A DNA stretch of 64,000 bases from NCBI RefSeq assembly GCF_000308855.1, contig NZ_BAGM01000209.1, forward strand, positions 1 to 64,000, written 5' to 3'. The notes beneath the pieces are model-generated. The model ran no database searches, was not told the DNA's origin, and saw nothing but the letters and a program-made list of their open reading frames with translations. The DNA is from Nocardia veterana NBRC 100344 (GTDB taxonomy: Bacteria > Actinomycetota > Actinomycetes > Mycobacteriales > Mycobacteriaceae). Position numbers and translations under genes: made by a program. Shown piece by piece: positions 48,759 through 58,199 of this stretch (positions are counted from its first letter, which is position 1; every line of letters begins with the position of its first letter).

Positions 48759-50314
48759 ACACCGTCCCGATTCCCGTGGTGATCGTCGGGGCGGGTCCGT
48801 CCGGGCTCACCGTGGCCACGTTGCTCGCCCAGTACGGCATCGAATCGCTGCTCCTCGAGCGGTGGGAGGGCGTCTATCCGCAGCCGCGCGCGGTCCATCT
48901 CGACGGTGAGGTCCGGCGGATCGTCGAACGTCTCGGCATCGGTGCGGGATTCGATGCGATCGCCCGGCCCGCACTGGGGTTGCGCCTGGTGGATCCGCGG
49001 CATCGGGTGCTGGCCCAATTCGACCGCGATCCGGGCGGGGGCCGCAACGGCTTCCCCGAAGCCAACCTGTTCGACCAGCCGGAGCTGGAGGCGCTGTTGC
49101 GCGCCAATGTGGCACGGTATCCGACCGTCTCGCTGCGCGGAGGTGTGGAAGTCACCGGGTTGGTGGTCGAGAAAGACTGTGTCCGAGTAGATTTCGACGA
49201 CCGTGCGACCGGCGGGACCGATTCGGTACAGGCCCGCTACGTGCTGGGGTGCGACGGCGCGAACAGCCTGGTGCGCACCGTTATCGGTGCGCGCATGCGG
49301 GACCTGCGATTCGAGCAGCGTTGGCTGGTCGTGGACATCGCGACCAGGACCGATCCCGGGCACTGGGGCGGCGTGCATCAGGTGTGCGACCCGCGTCGAG
49401 CCGCGACCTACATGCGCATCGGCGACACCCGCCACCGGTGGGAATTCCGTTTGCGCCCCGGCGAATCCGCCGACGACTACCGCGATCTCGCCCGACTCTG
49501 GCCGCTGCTCGCCCCATGGCTGGCCGATGCCGACCGGGAGGGCTTGGAGCTGGTCCGGGTGGCGGATTACACCTTCCGCGCGCAACTGGCCGATCGGTGG
49601 CGCGCGGGGCGGGTGTTCCTGCTCGGCGATGCCGCCCACCTCACCCCGCCGTTCGTCGGGCAGGGCATGGGCGCGGGCGTGCGCGATGCCGCCAACCTCA
49701 GCTGGAAGCTGGCGGGGGTACTGCGCGGCGAGCTGCCCGAGCAGGTGCTCGACAGCTACGAAACCGAGCGGAAACCACACGCGCACATGATGATCCGGCT
49801 GGCGAAGCTCACCGGCCTGACCATGACCGAGGGCGGCGAGCTGGGCAATCGGCTGCGCAGCCTGCTCGCCCCGCGCCTGCACCGGGTGCCCGGGCTGACT
49901 CGGACGATCATCAGCGGAGAGTCACCGCCGCTGCATCGCTCCGCGCTGGTGGTCGCGCCGCCGCTGCGGCGAGGTCTGGCCGGACGGCTGGTTCCGAACG
50001 AACGGATGGCCGACGGGCGTCGAATCGACGACCTCATCGCCGGGCGTTACGCCGTCATCACCACGGCCGGCCCGGCTCCCACGGAGTCGGTGACCGTCGA
50101 GCAACGTGGCGGCGTGGTGGTGCGGGCCGGGCCCGGCACCTCGTTGTACCGCTGGCTGCGCGGCGGGCGTGCGAGCGCCGTACTGGTCCGTCCCGACGGC
50201 ACCGTTCAAACCTGCGGAACAACGCTGTCGGATCTGTCTTCCTCGTTGCCGAGTTTCGCACCGAGCGCGCGGCCGGCGCACACCGGCTCGCCGAGCCCGC
50301 ATACCCCGGACTGA
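48755..50314 (+). CDS. FAD-dependent aromatic monooxygenase (class A, MhpA-like)
   Basis: 519-residue flavoprotein hydroxylase. N-terminal Rossmann motif VGAGPSGLTVATLLA, LERWEGVYPQPRAVHLDGE, mid-domain DG motif GCDGANSLVRT and GDAAHLTPPFVGQGMGAGVRDAANLSWKL. A C-terminal thioredoxin-like domain (about 400-500) is typical of the MhpA/phenol hydroxylase branch. It probably hydroxylates a phenolic compound with NAD(P)H and O2, giving the diol used by the dioxygenase encoded first in the operon. GTG start, coupled to the upstream gene. Confidence 0.9.
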   Translation: MNTVPIPVVIVGAGPSGLTVATLLAQYGIESLLLERWEGVYPQPRAVHLDGEVRRIVERLGIGAGFDAIARPALGLRLVDPRHRVLAQFDRDPGGGRNGFPEANLFDQPELEALLRANVARYPTVSLRGGVEVTGLVVEKDCVRVDFDDRATGGTDSVQARYVLGCDGANSLVRTVIGARMRDLRFEQRWLVVDIATRTDPGHWGGVHQVCDPRRAATYMRIGDTRHRWEFRLRPGESADDYRDLARLWPLLAPWLADADREGLELVRVADYTFRAQLADRWRAGRVFLLGDAAHLTPPFVGQGMGAGVRDAANLSWKLAGVLRGELPEQVLDSYETERKPHAHMMIRLAKLTGLTMTEGGELGNRLRSLLAPRLHRVPGLTRTIISGESPPLHRSALVVAPPLRRGLAGRLVPNERMADGRRIDDLIAGRYAVITTAGPAPTESVTVEQRGGVVVRAGPGTSLYRWLRGGRASAVLVRPDGTVQTCGTTLSDLSSSLPSFAPSARPAHTGSPSPHTPD

Positions 50315-50349
50315 TGCCCTTCGCGCTGCTGGCGACGCCGGACGACGAC

Positions 50350-51561
50350 CTATCCGGCGACAACCCGCGTGGGGTGGGCGGCCAGGACGGCCGCGAGACC
50401 TTCACGCACGTCCTCGACGAAATACCCGGGAACCTCCAGTGACGGGAAATGACCTCCGCGCTCGGGCTCACGCCACCGCACGATCTGCCGGTAGCGCTGT
50501 TGTGCCCAAGGGCGGGGGCACTTCTCGATGTCGCGGGGATACATGGTGACGGCCGCCGGGACGTCGACTCGGAGGTCGGGGTCGAGCGAATTGTGGCTTT
50601 CGTAGTAGATGCGGGCCGCCGACGCGCCGGTGCGGGTCAGCCAGTACAGCGTCACGTCGTCGAGAACGCGATCGCGGGAGATCGTTTCGAACGGGCTGTC
50701 CTCGGTATCGCTCCACTCGGCGAATTTGTCGAGGATCCAGGCGAGCAGGCCGACCGGGGAGTCGACCAGCGAGTAACCGATGGTCTGCGGACGGGTCGCC
50801 TGCTGCTTCGCGTAGGCCGCGCGGTGGCGCCAGAAATGGCGGGTTTGCTCGGCCCACGTACGCTCGAGTTCCGTCAGCCCGTCCGTCGTCACCCCGGACG
50901 GCGCCTCGGCGAACACCGTGTGGATGCCGAGCACGTGCCCGGGGAACCTGCCGCCGAGGATCGTGGTGATATTGCCTCCCCAGTCGCCGCCGTGCGCCAG
51001 GAATCGGTCGTAGCCGAGCCGTCCCATGAGTTCCACCCACGCGGCCGCGATCTTTTCCGTTCCCCACCCCTCGGTGGCCGGCTTGTCGCTGTAGCCGAAG
51101 CCCGGGAGCGACGGGATCACGAGGTGGAACGCCGGCGCGGCCGCATCCTTCGGCTCCGCCAATTCGTCTGCCACATCAACGAATTCGACGATGCTGCCGG
51201 GCCAGCCGTGGGTCAGGATGAGCGGTGTGGCATCCGCGCGGCTGGATCGGCGGTGCAGAAAATGAATACCCAGGCCATCGATCGTCGTGCGGAACTGGCC
51301 GATTCGGTCGAGCCGCGCTTCGAACTCCCGCCAGTCGTATCCGGTGCGCCAGTAGTTCACGAGGTCGACGAGGTCGGCGAGCGGAACGCCCTGTCGCCAC
51401 CGACGGCGGCCCGTCGCGGCACGATCGACCGTTTCGGTTTCCGGTAGCCGCGCCGCCGCCAATCGCGCACGCAGATCGTCCAGGTCGGCGTCGGTGGCAC
51501 GCGCCTCGAATCGCGCTATGCCGGGCGGCTGGTGCGAGGTGCGGTGGCCGGCTGCGGACAT
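50350..51561 (-). CDS. Epoxide hydrolase (alpha/beta fold, EHN domain)
   Basis: 403-residue epoxide hydrolase with an N-terminal EHN domain (about 15-120). Oxyanion region HGWPGS (118-123), nucleophile Asp193 in HGGDWGGN, and the catalytic His in ERGGHFPSLE near the C-terminus. It converts epoxides to diols in the cytoplasm. AGGAGG precedes the ATG. Divergent from the CGNR regulator with GGAACC-type palindromes between; converges on the monooxygenase operon, whose pathway could supply the epoxide. Confidence 0.9.
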   Translation of the reverse strand: MSAAGHRTSHQPPGIARFEARATDADLDDLRARLAAARLPETETVDRAATGRRRWRQGVPLADLVDLVNYWRTGYDWREFEARLDRIGQFRTTIDGLGIHFLHRRSSRADATPLILTHGWPGSIVEFVDVADELAEPKDAAAPAFHLVIPSLPGFGYSDKPATEGWGTEKIAAAWVELMGRLGYDRFLAHGGDWGGNITTILGGRFPGHVLGIHTVFAEAPSGVTTDGLTELERTWAEQTRHFWRHRAAYAKQQATRPQTIGYSLVDSPVGLLAWILDKFAEWSDTEDSPFETISRDRVLDDVTLYWLTRTGASAARIYYESHNSLDPDLRVDVPAAVTMYPRDIEKCPRPWAQQRYRQIVRWREPERGGHFPSLEVPGYFVEDVREGLAAVLAAHPTRVVAG

Positions 51562-51580
51562 GAAACCTCCTGGTCATCGC

Positions 51581-51623
51581 GGAACCGGTTCCGAGAGCTA
51601 TCGGAACCGCCTATGACGGTTCT
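51581..51623. promoter_or_regulatory. GGAACC palindromes between epoxide hydrolase and CGNR regulator
   Basis: A perfect 12-bp palindrome GGAACCGGTTCC (51581-51592) is followed by a spaced copy with arms GGAACC and GGTTCT (51603-51623). Both lie in the divergent promoter; the CGNR protein is the obvious candidate to bind them. Confidence 0.6.
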
Positions 51624-51664
51624 AACACGGGGTCTGCCGGCCTGCAACCGGCTATGGTGGTTCC

Positions 51665-52240
51665 ATGCCTGGTGGGTTTCCCGAATTTCGTCTCGGCGCA
51701 GTGCTGGCGACCAGCTTCACCGGGACGCTGTCGGAGCGGTACGGCGAACCCGTGGAACGCATCCCCACCCCGCGGCGACTCGTCGACTGGCTGGCGGTGA
51801 ACGGCCTCGCGGTGGACTCCTGCACCGCGGCCCAGCTCGAACGCGCCCGGGAACTCCGGGAATCGATTCACGCCACCGCGACCGCGGCGGCGCTTCACGA
51901 GGCGCTGCCGGCCGCCGCTGTCGGGGTCATCAACGACTGCAGCAGCAACGGCCGGGCGGCCGCCATCCTGACGACCGAGGGCAGTCGGCACTGGCGGCTC
52001 GGCTCGGCTTCCGGTGTGGACGACGCCCTGGGCGTGATCGCCGCCGATGCGATCGAGATCATCGCCGGCGACCGCGACGGGCGGTTGGCCCTGTGCGCGT
52101 CGCCGACCTGCCGGGCGGCCTTCTTCGACACCAGCCGAAGTCGCACCCGTCGATGGTGCGATATGAACACGTGCGGAAATCGTCAGAAGAAGGCGCGTTT
52201 CGCGGCGAAGCGGCGGCCCGTCTCCCCGGTGGCGCGCTGA
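51665..52240 (+). CDS. CGNR zinc-finger regulator
   Basis: 191-residue protein with an N-terminal ABATE-like ligand domain (about 10-130) and a C-terminal CGNR zinc finger (about 142-180): CASPTCRAAFFD ... RRWCDMNTCGNRQK, with four Cys ligands. CGNR proteins are proposed stress-linked transcription regulators. Divergent from the epoxide hydrolase, which is probably its target. Confidence 0.87.
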   Translation: MPGGFPEFRLGAVLATSFTGTLSERYGEPVERIPTPRRLVDWLAVNGLAVDSCTAAQLERARELRESIHATATAAALHEALPAAAVGVINDCSSNGRAAAILTTEGSRHWRLGSASGVDDALGVIAADAIEIIAGDRDGRLALCASPTCRAAFFDTSRSRTRRWCDMNTCGNRQKKARFAAKRRPVSPVAR

Positions 52241-52323
52241 TGTCGCGCGAGACGAGGTCGGCGATGTCGAATTCGGCACGGACGTGAGCGCGGAGTTCCG
52301 ACGAGCGGGCGAACCGGCGCACG

Positions 52324-55300
52324 CTACAACCGCGCCGATTCACGATCGACATCGGTTCGCGACGCTCCCACATACGCCCGCCACAGCGCCGCGTAGGTAC
52401 CCTCCGCCCGCAGCAGTTCCTCGTGCGGGCCGACCTCGGCCAACCGCCCGCCCACCATCACCGCGACCACATCGGAGTCCGCCGCGGTCGCCAGCCGATG
52501 CGCCACCACGATCGTGGTGCGGCCCGCGGTGAGCACATCGATCGCGGCGCGGACGCGGGCCTCGGTGGCGAGGTCCAGCGAGGCGGTGGCCTCGTCGAGG
52601 ATGAGGATGTCGGGTTCGACGAGCTGGGCTCGGGCGAGGGCGAGCAATTGCCGCTGCCCGGAGGACAACAGCCTGCCCTGCGGGCCGATCGGGTGGTGAT
52701 AGCCGTGGTCGAGCGCGGCGATCATCTCGTGCGCCCCGACCGCCCGGGCGGCCCATTCGATCTCCGCGGGATCGGCGTCCGGCCTGCCGTAGGCGATGGC
52801 CTCGCACACGGTGTCGCCGAACAGGTACGGCTCCTGCGGCACCACGCCGAGGCGTTTACGGTAGTCCTCCAGCCGGAACTCGCGAATATCGATGCCGTCC
52901 ACCAGAATTCGTCCGTCGGTCGGGTCGTAGTAGCGAGCCAGGAGTTTGACCAGCGTGGACTTTCCGGCCCCGGTCTCGCCCACCAGCGCGACCCGCTGCC
53001 CGGGTTCGATCCGCAACGTCACGTCGTGCAGGACGGCAGCGTCCTCGGGCCGGTACCGGAACCACACATTCCGGACCTCGATCGCACCGTCGACCCGTCG
53101 CACCGCTCGCGGCCGCGCCGCCTGCGGGGTGGCGACCTCCACCGCGAACAGCCGGCCGAGCCGATCGACACCGACCACCGCCTGTTGATAACTGTCGAAC
53201 ACCTGCGAGAGCTGCTGAATCGGCGCGAACAGCAGATCGATGTAGAGCAGGAACGCGATGAGCGTCCCGGCGCTCAGCGCCGCGCCGCGCACCTGATGCA
53301 CACCCACGGCGAGGACGGCGGCCGTCGCGACCACCGACAGGAATTCGATGAACGGGAAGAACACGGCCATCAGGGTCTGGCTGCGCAGCCGCGCGTCGCG
53401 GTACTCCCACGACAGCCGGTCGAACCTGGCCCGGTTCAGCGCTTCCCGGCGGTAGGCCTGCGTGACCTTGATGTTGTCGACGTTCTCCTGCAGGTAGGCG
53501 TTGACCGCGCTGACCTTGTCCCGCGCCTTGTTGTAGGCGGGCACCGACAGCCGCCGGAACCAGACCGTGGCGGCGAGGAGGATCGGCATGAGCGCCAGCA
53601 CCACGACGGCCAGCCGCGCGTCGATCACCAGCAGTGCGATCACCACGCCGCCGATGGTCAGCGAGGAGGTCAGCGCGGTCGACAGGCCGGTCTGCAGGAA
53701 GGTGGACAGGCCGTCGACATCGGTGGTCATGCGGGTCATGATTCGCCCGCCGAGTTCACGTTCGTAGTACTGCAGGCCGAGCCGCTGCAGCTGGGCGAAC
53801 GTCTTCACCCGCAGGCCGAACAGCAGCCGCTCCCCGGCCCGCCCGGTGACCCGCACCTGCGCGACACCGATCACCCAGTCGGCCAGCACCACCGCGGCCG
53901 CGAGTGCCGCCGCGCCGAGCAGGACGTCCCGCGCGCCGACCAGAACTCCCCGGTCGATGCCGTAGCGCACCAGCACCGGAATCAGAATCTGCGCGATCGC
54001 ATCCAGTGCGACCAGACCCAGACCGGCCAGCAGCGGACCGGCGAACGGACGCAGCAGTCGCCGCAGACCGAACTCGGGATCCGCTGTCCGGGTGAAGATT
54101 TCGGGAACCTCGGGTTCGCCGGTCACCGGCGGCAGTGCGTCGATGAGCGCCTGCACGTCACCGCTGGGCGGCGCGGAGGTCATCATGCCGCCGCCGCGTC
54201 CGAAACCGCCCGCCCCGGCCGCATGCTGGGAGAACGCCCGCGCCATCTGCTCCAGGGTCCGGCTCTCGTCGCCGTGCTCGGCGGGTTCGGCCCACAGGAT
54301 CTCGGTCGGCACGGCATCGGTCGTCGTGCGCAGTGCCGCGCCGATTTCCGCCACGTCCGGCGGTGTGAACAGCGTCGCGAACAGGGCGCCGGATTCCTGG
54401 AGCTCGGCCAGGGTGCCCGATTCGGCGACCCGGCCACCGTCCAGGATCACCACCCGATCGGCCAGGGCGAGTGTCGAAACCCGGTGCGCCACAACTACCG
54501 TGGTGCGACGCCGCACCTCGGCGGCGATGCGTTCGAAGATGGTCTGCTCGACCTTCGCATCGATCGCCGAGGTCGCATCGTCGAGCACCAGGACGGGGGC
54601 GTCGGTGATCAGCGCGCGCGCCAGCGCGAGCCGCTGCCGCTGGCCACCCGAAAGCCGTTGTCCTCGTTCGCCGATCCGGGTGTGCAACTGGTCGGGCAGC
54701 CGCCGGACGAACTCGTCGGCCGCCGCCAGGTACAGCGCGTGCCAGACCTGATCGTCGGTGGCATCCGGACGGCCGTAGGCCACGTTCGCCCGAATCGTGT
54801 CGGCCATCAGGTGGGTGTCCTCGAAGACGATGGCCACCCGGCCGCGGATATCCGGCAACTCGCGCACATCCGCGCCGTCGAGCCGCACCACACCGGCATC
54901 CGGATCGATCAGCCGTGGCAGCAGCGCGGTCAGAGTCGACTTACCGGAACCGGCACCGCCCGCCAACGCCACCGTCGTTCCGGCCGGGATGGTCAGGTCC
55001 AGACGGTCGAGAACCGCGGTGTCACCGATCCGCACGCTCACCTCGGCCAGGTCGATCCGCGGCGGCGCGGCGGCCGCGGTGAGCGGGGCGAGCGCACCTG
55101 CCTGCCGGCCCGGGCTCGCCTCGATGACCTCGCGCACCCGATCCAGCGACGCCTTCCCCTGCTGGCTCACCGTGAGCAGTGTCGAGAACTGCCGCACGGG
55201 ACTCACGAACGACCCCAGATACGTCATGAACGCGAGAAACGTTCCGAGACTGATGTTCCGATGAAGAGCGAGCAGACCACCCACCACCAGAATGAACACC

Positions 55301-56079
55301 TGTCCCAGCGCCGGCAGGGCGGCCATCGCCGGGGTGAACCGGCTGGTGATCCGTACCACGCGCAGCCGTGACCGGAACAGGTCGCGGGCGCGCCGCTCCA
55401 GCTCTCCCGTCTCCCGGCGCTCCTGCCCGAACCCCTTGACCACGCGCACCCCGGCGACGGCCGACTCCACCCGCATCGCCACCTCCGCCGCCTGGGCCTG
55501 TGCGTCCCAATTGGCGGGGAACAGTTCTCGCTGCGAGCGCCGGGTGACGAACCACAGTGCCGGCAGCAGCACGAGCGCGATGGCCGCCAGCGGCAGCGAC
55601 ATCGTCGCCATCAGGACCAGCGCCGTCACCAGCAGCGCCGCATTGCCGGTGACGATCGGAACCAGTTGCAGGAACATCTGGATCAACGTGATGTCGCTGA
55701 TCGCGCGGCTCACCACTTGCCCGGTGGACACCGCCATCTGTTCGCGGCCGGGCATCCGCACCAGCGCGGCGAACAGATCCGACCGCAGATCGAACTGGAC
55801 GCCCAGCGACAGCGTGGACGAGCACACCCTGCGCAGCATCGACAACCCGAAGCGGAGCACACCGATGACGATCAGGACGGTGACGGCGGCGGCCGGCGGT
55901 ACCCGGGAATCGCCGAGCGTATCGACGACATGGCGCACCACCAGCGGGAGCGCCGCGGTCAGCGCGGCACTACCGAGGGCGCCGACGGTCGCACCCGCGA
56001 CGGCGCGCGGATGCGACAGACATCGATGCAGCAGATACCGCACCCACCCCTGATCGGCAGCCGAATACGTCCGGCTCAC
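52324..56079 (-). CDS. Fused two-half ABC exporter (TMD-NBD-TMD-NBD)
   Basis: 1251-residue type IV ABC exporter with both halves in one chain. TMD1 about 20-310; NBD1 about 340-575 (Walker A 374-382, LSGGQ 476-480, Walker B VLVLDD 496-501); acidic linker about 576-670; TMD2 about 675-985; NBD2 about 1000-1235 (Walker A 1034-1042, LSSGQ 1138-1142, Walker B ILILDE 1158-1163). NBD1 has Asp501 instead of the catalytic Glu and Glu420 instead of the Q-loop Gln, and NBD2 has LSSGQ; these fall in one composite site, so one ATP site is degenerate and one canonical. GTG start overlaps the upstream monooxygenase stop (GTGA). Substrate unknown. Confidence 0.9.
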   Translation of the reverse strand: MSRTYSAADQGWVRYLLHRCLSHPRAVAGATVGALGSAALTAALPLVVRHVVDTLGDSRVPPAAAVTVLIVIGVLRFGLSMLRRVCSSTLSLGVQFDLRSDLFAALVRMPGREQMAVSTGQVVSRAISDITLIQMFLQLVPIVTGNAALLVTALVLMATMSLPLAAIALVLLPALWFVTRRSQRELFPANWDAQAQAAEVAMRVESAVAGVRVVKGFGQERRETGELERRARDLFRSRLRVVRITSRFTPAMAALPALGQVFILVVGGLLALHRNISLGTFLAFMTYLGSFVSPVRQFSTLLTVSQQGKASLDRVREVIEASPGRQAGALAPLTAAAAPPRIDLAEVSVRIGDTAVLDRLDLTIPAGTTVALAGGAGSGKSTLTALLPRLIDPDAGVVRLDGADVRELPDIRGRVAIVFEDTHLMADTIRANVAYGRPDATDDQVWHALYLAAADEFVRRLPDQLHTRIGERGQRLSGGQRQRLALARALITDAPVLVLDDATSAIDAKVEQTIFERIAAEVRRRTTVVVAHRVSTLALADRVVILDGGRVAESGTLAELQESGALFATLFTPPDVAEIGAALRTTTDAVPTEILWAEPAEHGDESRTLEQMARAFSQHAAGAGGFGRGGGMMTSAPPSGDVQALIDALPPVTGEPEVPEIFTRTADPEFGLRRLLRPFAGPLLAGLGLVALDAIAQILIPVLVRYGIDRGVLVGARDVLLGAAALAAAVVLADWVIGVAQVRVTGRAGERLLFGLRVKTFAQLQRLGLQYYERELGGRIMTRMTTDVDGLSTFLQTGLSTALTSSLTIGGVVIALLVIDARLAVVVLALMPILLAATVWFRRLSVPAYNKARDKVSAVNAYLQENVDNIKVTQAYRREALNRARFDRLSWEYRDARLRSQTLMAVFFPFIEFLSVVATAAVLAVGVHQVRGAALSAGTLIAFLLYIDLLFAPIQQLSQVFDSYQQAVVGVDRLGRLFAVEVATPQAARPRAVRRVDGAIEVRNVWFRYRPEDAAVLHDVTLRIEPGQRVALVGETGAGKSTLVKLLARYYDPTDGRILVDGIDIREFRLEDYRKRLGVVPQEPYLFGDTVCEAIAYGRPDADPAEIEWAARAVGAHEMIAALDHGYHHPIGPQGRLLSSGQRQLLALARAQLVEPDILILDEATASLDLATEARVRAAIDVLTAGRTTIVVAHRLATAADSDVVAVMVGGRLAEVGPHEELLRAEGTYAALWRAYVGASRTDVDRESARL

Positions 56080-57419
56080 CGGGCGATCGCCGCATCGGCG
56101 GCCACGGTGAACCGGTTCTCCGGACGCGCGAGTCCGTAGTGCCCGCGCAAGGTGGTCGCCTCGTATTCGGTGCGGAACAGGCCGCGCTCCTGCAGAATCG
56201 GCACCACCTCGTCCACGAACCGCTCCAGCCCCGAGGGCAGCGCGGCCGGCATCACGTTGAAGCCGTCGGCGGCGCCGTCGGTGAACCATTCCTGGATGGT
56301 GTCGGCGACCTGTTCCGCGGTGCCCGCGAAGGTCCGATGCCCGCGCCCACCACCGAGGCGCGCGATCAGCTGGCGCACCGTGAGTCGTTCCCGGCGAGCG
56401 AGATTGACGATCAAGGTGAACCGGCTCTTCGCACCCTGGATCTCGTCCTCGCTCGGCAGATCGGCGGGCAGCTCGCTGTCCAGATCCAGCGCCTCCACCG
56501 GCAGCTTGAACCGTTCGGCGAGAGTCCGCCGCTGGTATTCCGGCTGGATGAGGTGGGTCAGTTCGTCGTCGAGTTCGCGTGCGTGCGCCTCGGTGTCGCC
56601 GATCACCGGGACGATACCCGGCAGGATCTTGACGGTGCCGGGGTCGCGGCCGAGCCGGCGAGCCCGGTCCTTCAGATCCGCGTAGAACTGCTGACCGTCC
56701 TCGAGGGTCTGCTGTGCGGTGAAGACCGCCTCGGCGTAGCGGGCGGCGAACCCCTTCCCGTCCTCGGACGAACCCGCCTGCACCAGAACGGGATAGGCCT
56801 GTGGCGACCGCGGCACATTGAGCGGTCCCGCCACCCGGAAGAACTCGCCGATGTGGTTGATCTCGCGCACCTTGTCGGGGTCGGAGTGGATGCCGAGTTC
56901 CTTGTCGCCGATGAAGGCGTCGTCGTCCCAGCTGTCCCAGAGTTTGGTCGCCACGTCGACGAATTCGGCGGCCTTCTCGTAGCGCAGCCGGTGATCGGGA
57001 ACGTCGTCGAGGCCGAAGTTGCGGGCGGCGTCGGCCCCGGCGGTGGTGACGATATTCCAGCCCACCCGGCCGCCGGACACCCAGTCCACCGAGGCGAATC
57101 GCCGGGCCAGATTGTAGGGATCGTTGTAGCTGGTCGACGCGGTGGCGATGAGGCCGATGCGGCTGGTGCGCAGCGCGATCGCGGTCAGCAGAATCGTCGG
57201 CTCCAGCTTGCCGACCGGCCGGCGGCCCGGATCTCCTTGCAGCACCGGCGAATCGGCGAAGAAGATCGAGTCGAACAGACCCCGTTCGGCGGTTTGCGCC
57301 AGCCGGATGTAATGCTCGATATCCAGGTGCGCCAAAGGATTCGACTCGGGTAGCCGCCACGACGCCTCGTGGTGGCCGGTCGACATCAGGAATGCGTTCA
57401 AGTGCAGGGTTCTGCTCAT
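56076..57419 (-). CDS. NtaA/SnaA/DszA-family flavin-dependent monooxygenase
   Basis: 447-residue bacterial luciferase-like protein of the NtaA/SnaA/DszA/SoxA group, which uses reduced FMN from a separate reductase. Motifs: HLDIEHYIRLAQTAERGLFD, ASTSYNDPYNLARRFASVDWVSGGR, GWNIVTTAGADAARNFG and YPVLVQAGSSEDGKGFAAR. Likely oxidises an organosulfur compound (or a similar small molecule), releasing sulfite or a hydroxylated product, given the adjacent sulfonate importer. Starts 39 bp after the ssuB-like gene and is coupled to the exporter. No flavin reductase gene is in the window. Confidence 0.9.
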   Translation of the reverse strand: MSRTLHLNAFLMSTGHHEASWRLPESNPLAHLDIEHYIRLAQTAERGLFDSIFFADSPVLQGDPGRRPVGKLEPTILLTAIALRTSRIGLIATASTSYNDPYNLARRFASVDWVSGGRVGWNIVTTAGADAARNFGLDDVPDHRLRYEKAAEFVDVATKLWDSWDDDAFIGDKELGIHSDPDKVREINHIGEFFRVAGPLNVPRSPQAYPVLVQAGSSEDGKGFAARYAEAVFTAQQTLEDGQQFYADLKDRARRLGRDPGTVKILPGIVPVIGDTEAHARELDDELTHLIQPEYQRRTLAERFKLPVEALDLDSELPADLPSEDEIQGAKSRFTLIVNLARRERLTVRQLIARLGGGRGHRTFAGTAEQVADTIQEWFTDGAADGFNVMPAALPSGLERFVDEVVPILQERGLFRTEYEATTLRGHYGLARPENRFTVAADAAIAR

Positions 57420-57458
57420 CGGGTGACGAAATTCTTTCCGGTAGTGAATGTCCGGCGC

Positions 57459-58199
57459 TCAGGCCGCGATCGGATCGGCGCCCAGCGCGCTCAGCAGCGA
57501 GCGGCGGATCTGCTGGAACTGTGGTTGCGCCGGGTCACGCGGGCCGTCGATGTCGATAGGGATATCGATATCGATGCGGCCGCGGTCGAGAATCAGCACC
57601 CGCTGCGCGAGGGTGATGGCCTCGTCGACGTCGTGGGTAACCAACAGCACAGTCGGGCGATGAGCCGCGACGAGGCGGCGCAGCAGGACGTGCATGCGGA
57701 TGCGGGTCAGCGCGTCCAGGGCGCCGAAGGGTTCGTCGGCCAGCAGCAGTTCCGGCTCGCCCACCAGGGCTCGGGCCAGCGCGGCACGCTGTTGCTCGCC
57801 GCCGGACAGCTCTCCGGGCCACGCCTTTTCGCGGCCGGCCAGGCCGACCTCGCCGAGCAACGCGGAGGCCGCGGCCCGGCGGGAGCGGGGCTGACCGTAG
57901 AGAACGTTGGGCAGTACCCGTTTCCAGGGCAGCAGCCGGGAATCCTGGAACACCATGGACGTCCGCTCCGGCACGCGCAACAGGCCCTCGCCGGCCACGC
58001 CGTGGTCGATGCCGGCCAGCGCTCGCAGTAGCGTGGACTTGCCGGATCCGCTCTTGCCGAGCAGCGCCACGAACTGGCCCTCGGGAATGGTCAGATCGAG
58101 GTTGTCGAGTACGGCTCGGCCGCCGAATCTGCGGGTCAGCCCGTCCAGTTGCACACCCGCCCCGGGGTCGGGGGTCAGTCCGCCAGAGTTTGCCGCCAC
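57459..58199 (-). CDS. Sulfonate ABC importer ATPase (SsuB-like)
   Basis: 246-residue importer ATPase. Walker A GKSGSGKST, Q-loop VFQDSRLLPW, signature LSGGEQQRAALARAL, Walker B LLLADEPFGALD, H-loop THDVDEA. The unusual C-terminal run RGRIDIDIPIDIDGPRD is normal for nitrate/sulfonate/taurine-type ATPases. GTG start overlaps the 3' end of the permease gene by 25 bp, so translation is coupled. Energises uptake with the permease and binding protein upstream. Confidence 0.9.
   Translation of the reverse strand: MAANSGGLTPDPGAGVQLDGLTRRFGGRAVLDNLDLTIPEGQFVALLGKSGSGKSTLLRALAGIDHGVAGEGLLRVPERTSMVFQDSRLLPWKRVLPNVLYGQPRSRRAAASALLGEVGLAGREKAWPGELSGGEQQRAALARALVGEPELLLADEPFGALDALTRIRMHVLLRRLVAAHRPTVLLVTHDVDEAITLAQRVLILDRGRIDIDIPIDIDGPRDPAQPQFQQIRRSLLSALGADPIAA

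Noticed and set aside
52423..55371. Plus-strand open frame of about 980 codons opposite the ABC exporter
   Set aside because: Antisense shadow caused by GC-rich codon bias; composition is His/Arg/Gln-rich and lacks any recognisable motif.
56080..57360. In-frame N-terminal extension of the ABC exporter through the monooxygenase gene
   Set aside because: The extension is out-of-frame translation of the monooxygenase gene with low-complexity Arg/Gly composition; the GTG at 56079 with a 4-bp overlap is the natural start.
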